The notes under the pieces are model-generated. The model did not search any database and was not told the origin of the DNA. It was given only the letters and a program-made list of their open reading frames with translations. From Oleispira antarctica RB-8 (lineage in GTDB: Bacteria > Pseudomonadota > Gammaproteobacteria > Pseudomonadales > Oceanobacteraceae), in contig FO203512.1 of assembly GCA_000967895.1 (NCBI GenBank), positions 1,127,582 through 1,191,581 on the forward strand: DNA of 64,000 bases. The letters are read 5' to 3'. Below, piece by piece: positions 63,903 to 64,000 of this stretch (its first letter is position 1; each line of letters starts with the position of its first letter). Position numbers and translations under genes: made by a program.

Positions 63903-64000
63903 TTAAGCGGGTGCTTTAATGGCCGTTAACCCTATATAGCGATTATGTAAGTCGCGATTGACGAGAAAAGAGGGCAGTAGCGTGAGGATGAAGAAATGAA
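63903..64000 (-). CDS. Possible C-terminal fragment of a gene cut by the window edge
   Basis: A reading frame enters from the right edge and ends at a stop at 63903-63905, giving about 31 residues (LTLLPSFLVNRDLHNRYIGL and TAIKAPA). The composition is protein-like but no family can be named. The 220 bp between it and trhO hold no other clear feature. Confidence 0.25.
   Translation of the reverse strand, partial: HFFILTLLPSFLVNRDLHNRYIGLTAIKAPA

Noticed and set aside
1-64000. CRISPR array
   Set aside because: I saw no regularly spaced repeats of 25-40 bp and no cas genes.

Overview
The window looks like chromosome from a moderately AT-rich marine gammaproteobacterium. SlyD, RlmF, ZapE, TrhO, PpnP, DeaD/RhlE helicases, CysDN and a periplasmic nitrate reductase are typical of the class. 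The fatty-acid, propionate and oxygenase genes would suit an Oceanospirillales-type lipid or hydrocarbon degrader such as Oleispira or Thalassolituus. That genus-level guess is inference. All names come from reading motifs and remembered family features, not from database searches.

Region by region: 1-5673 is a tight propionyl-CoA/methylmalonyl-CoA operon: a biotin-dependent carboxylase cut by the window edge, epimerase, B12-dependent mutase, MeaB-type GTPase and a thioesterase. 5684-18557 is mostly housekeeping and signalling: glutamine amidotransferase, DUF3820, two SlyD-like prolyl isomerases, a PilZ protein beside a PAS/GAF/GGDEF/EAL protein, PpnP, DeaD with a long leader, a UvrD-like helicase and a membrane zincin. 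18780-33552 holds RlmF and then a run of regulators and redox/lipid enzymes: GST, Baeyer-Villiger-type monooxygenase, MpaB-like oxygenase, enoyl-CoA hydratase, old-yellow-enzyme, orphan molybdopterin oxidoreductase and hydrolases. Several have clear operator palindromes next to TetR and MarR genes. 33677-36065 has a GAF-GGDEF protein and a divergent PACE transporter/LysR pair.

36241-38940 is an AT-rich stretch of poorly known genes: a lipoprotein followed by a decayed copy of itself, a SMI1/KNR4-like protein and a 428-residue protein of unknown type. Next to it, 39022-43646 is a compact integrative element inserted in the 3' end of a tRNA-Met gene. It is bounded by a 19-bp direct repeat and carries a tyrosine recombinase, an AlpA regulator, three unknown proteins and a small protein with HxH and YxxxY motifs like a rolling-circle initiator. 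The terminator that probably once served the tRNA lies just outside the far att copy, and the element supplies a replacement.

44008-48670 has cysDN, a hydrolase and zapE. 49028-55784 is a nine-gene cluster on one strand: a TlpA-like thioredoxin, a DUF4266 lipoprotein, a DUF3570 protein, ApbE, a two-component system, a cupredoxin-like protein, an FTR1 iron permease and a putative outer-membrane or periplasmic protein. It reads as an envelope redox and ferrous-iron module under its own sensor, and is one of the two most interesting systems here. 55867-62295 holds a LysE exporter, MoaB and a napEFDABC operon, in which the 55-residue napE is easily missed. TrhO closes the window.
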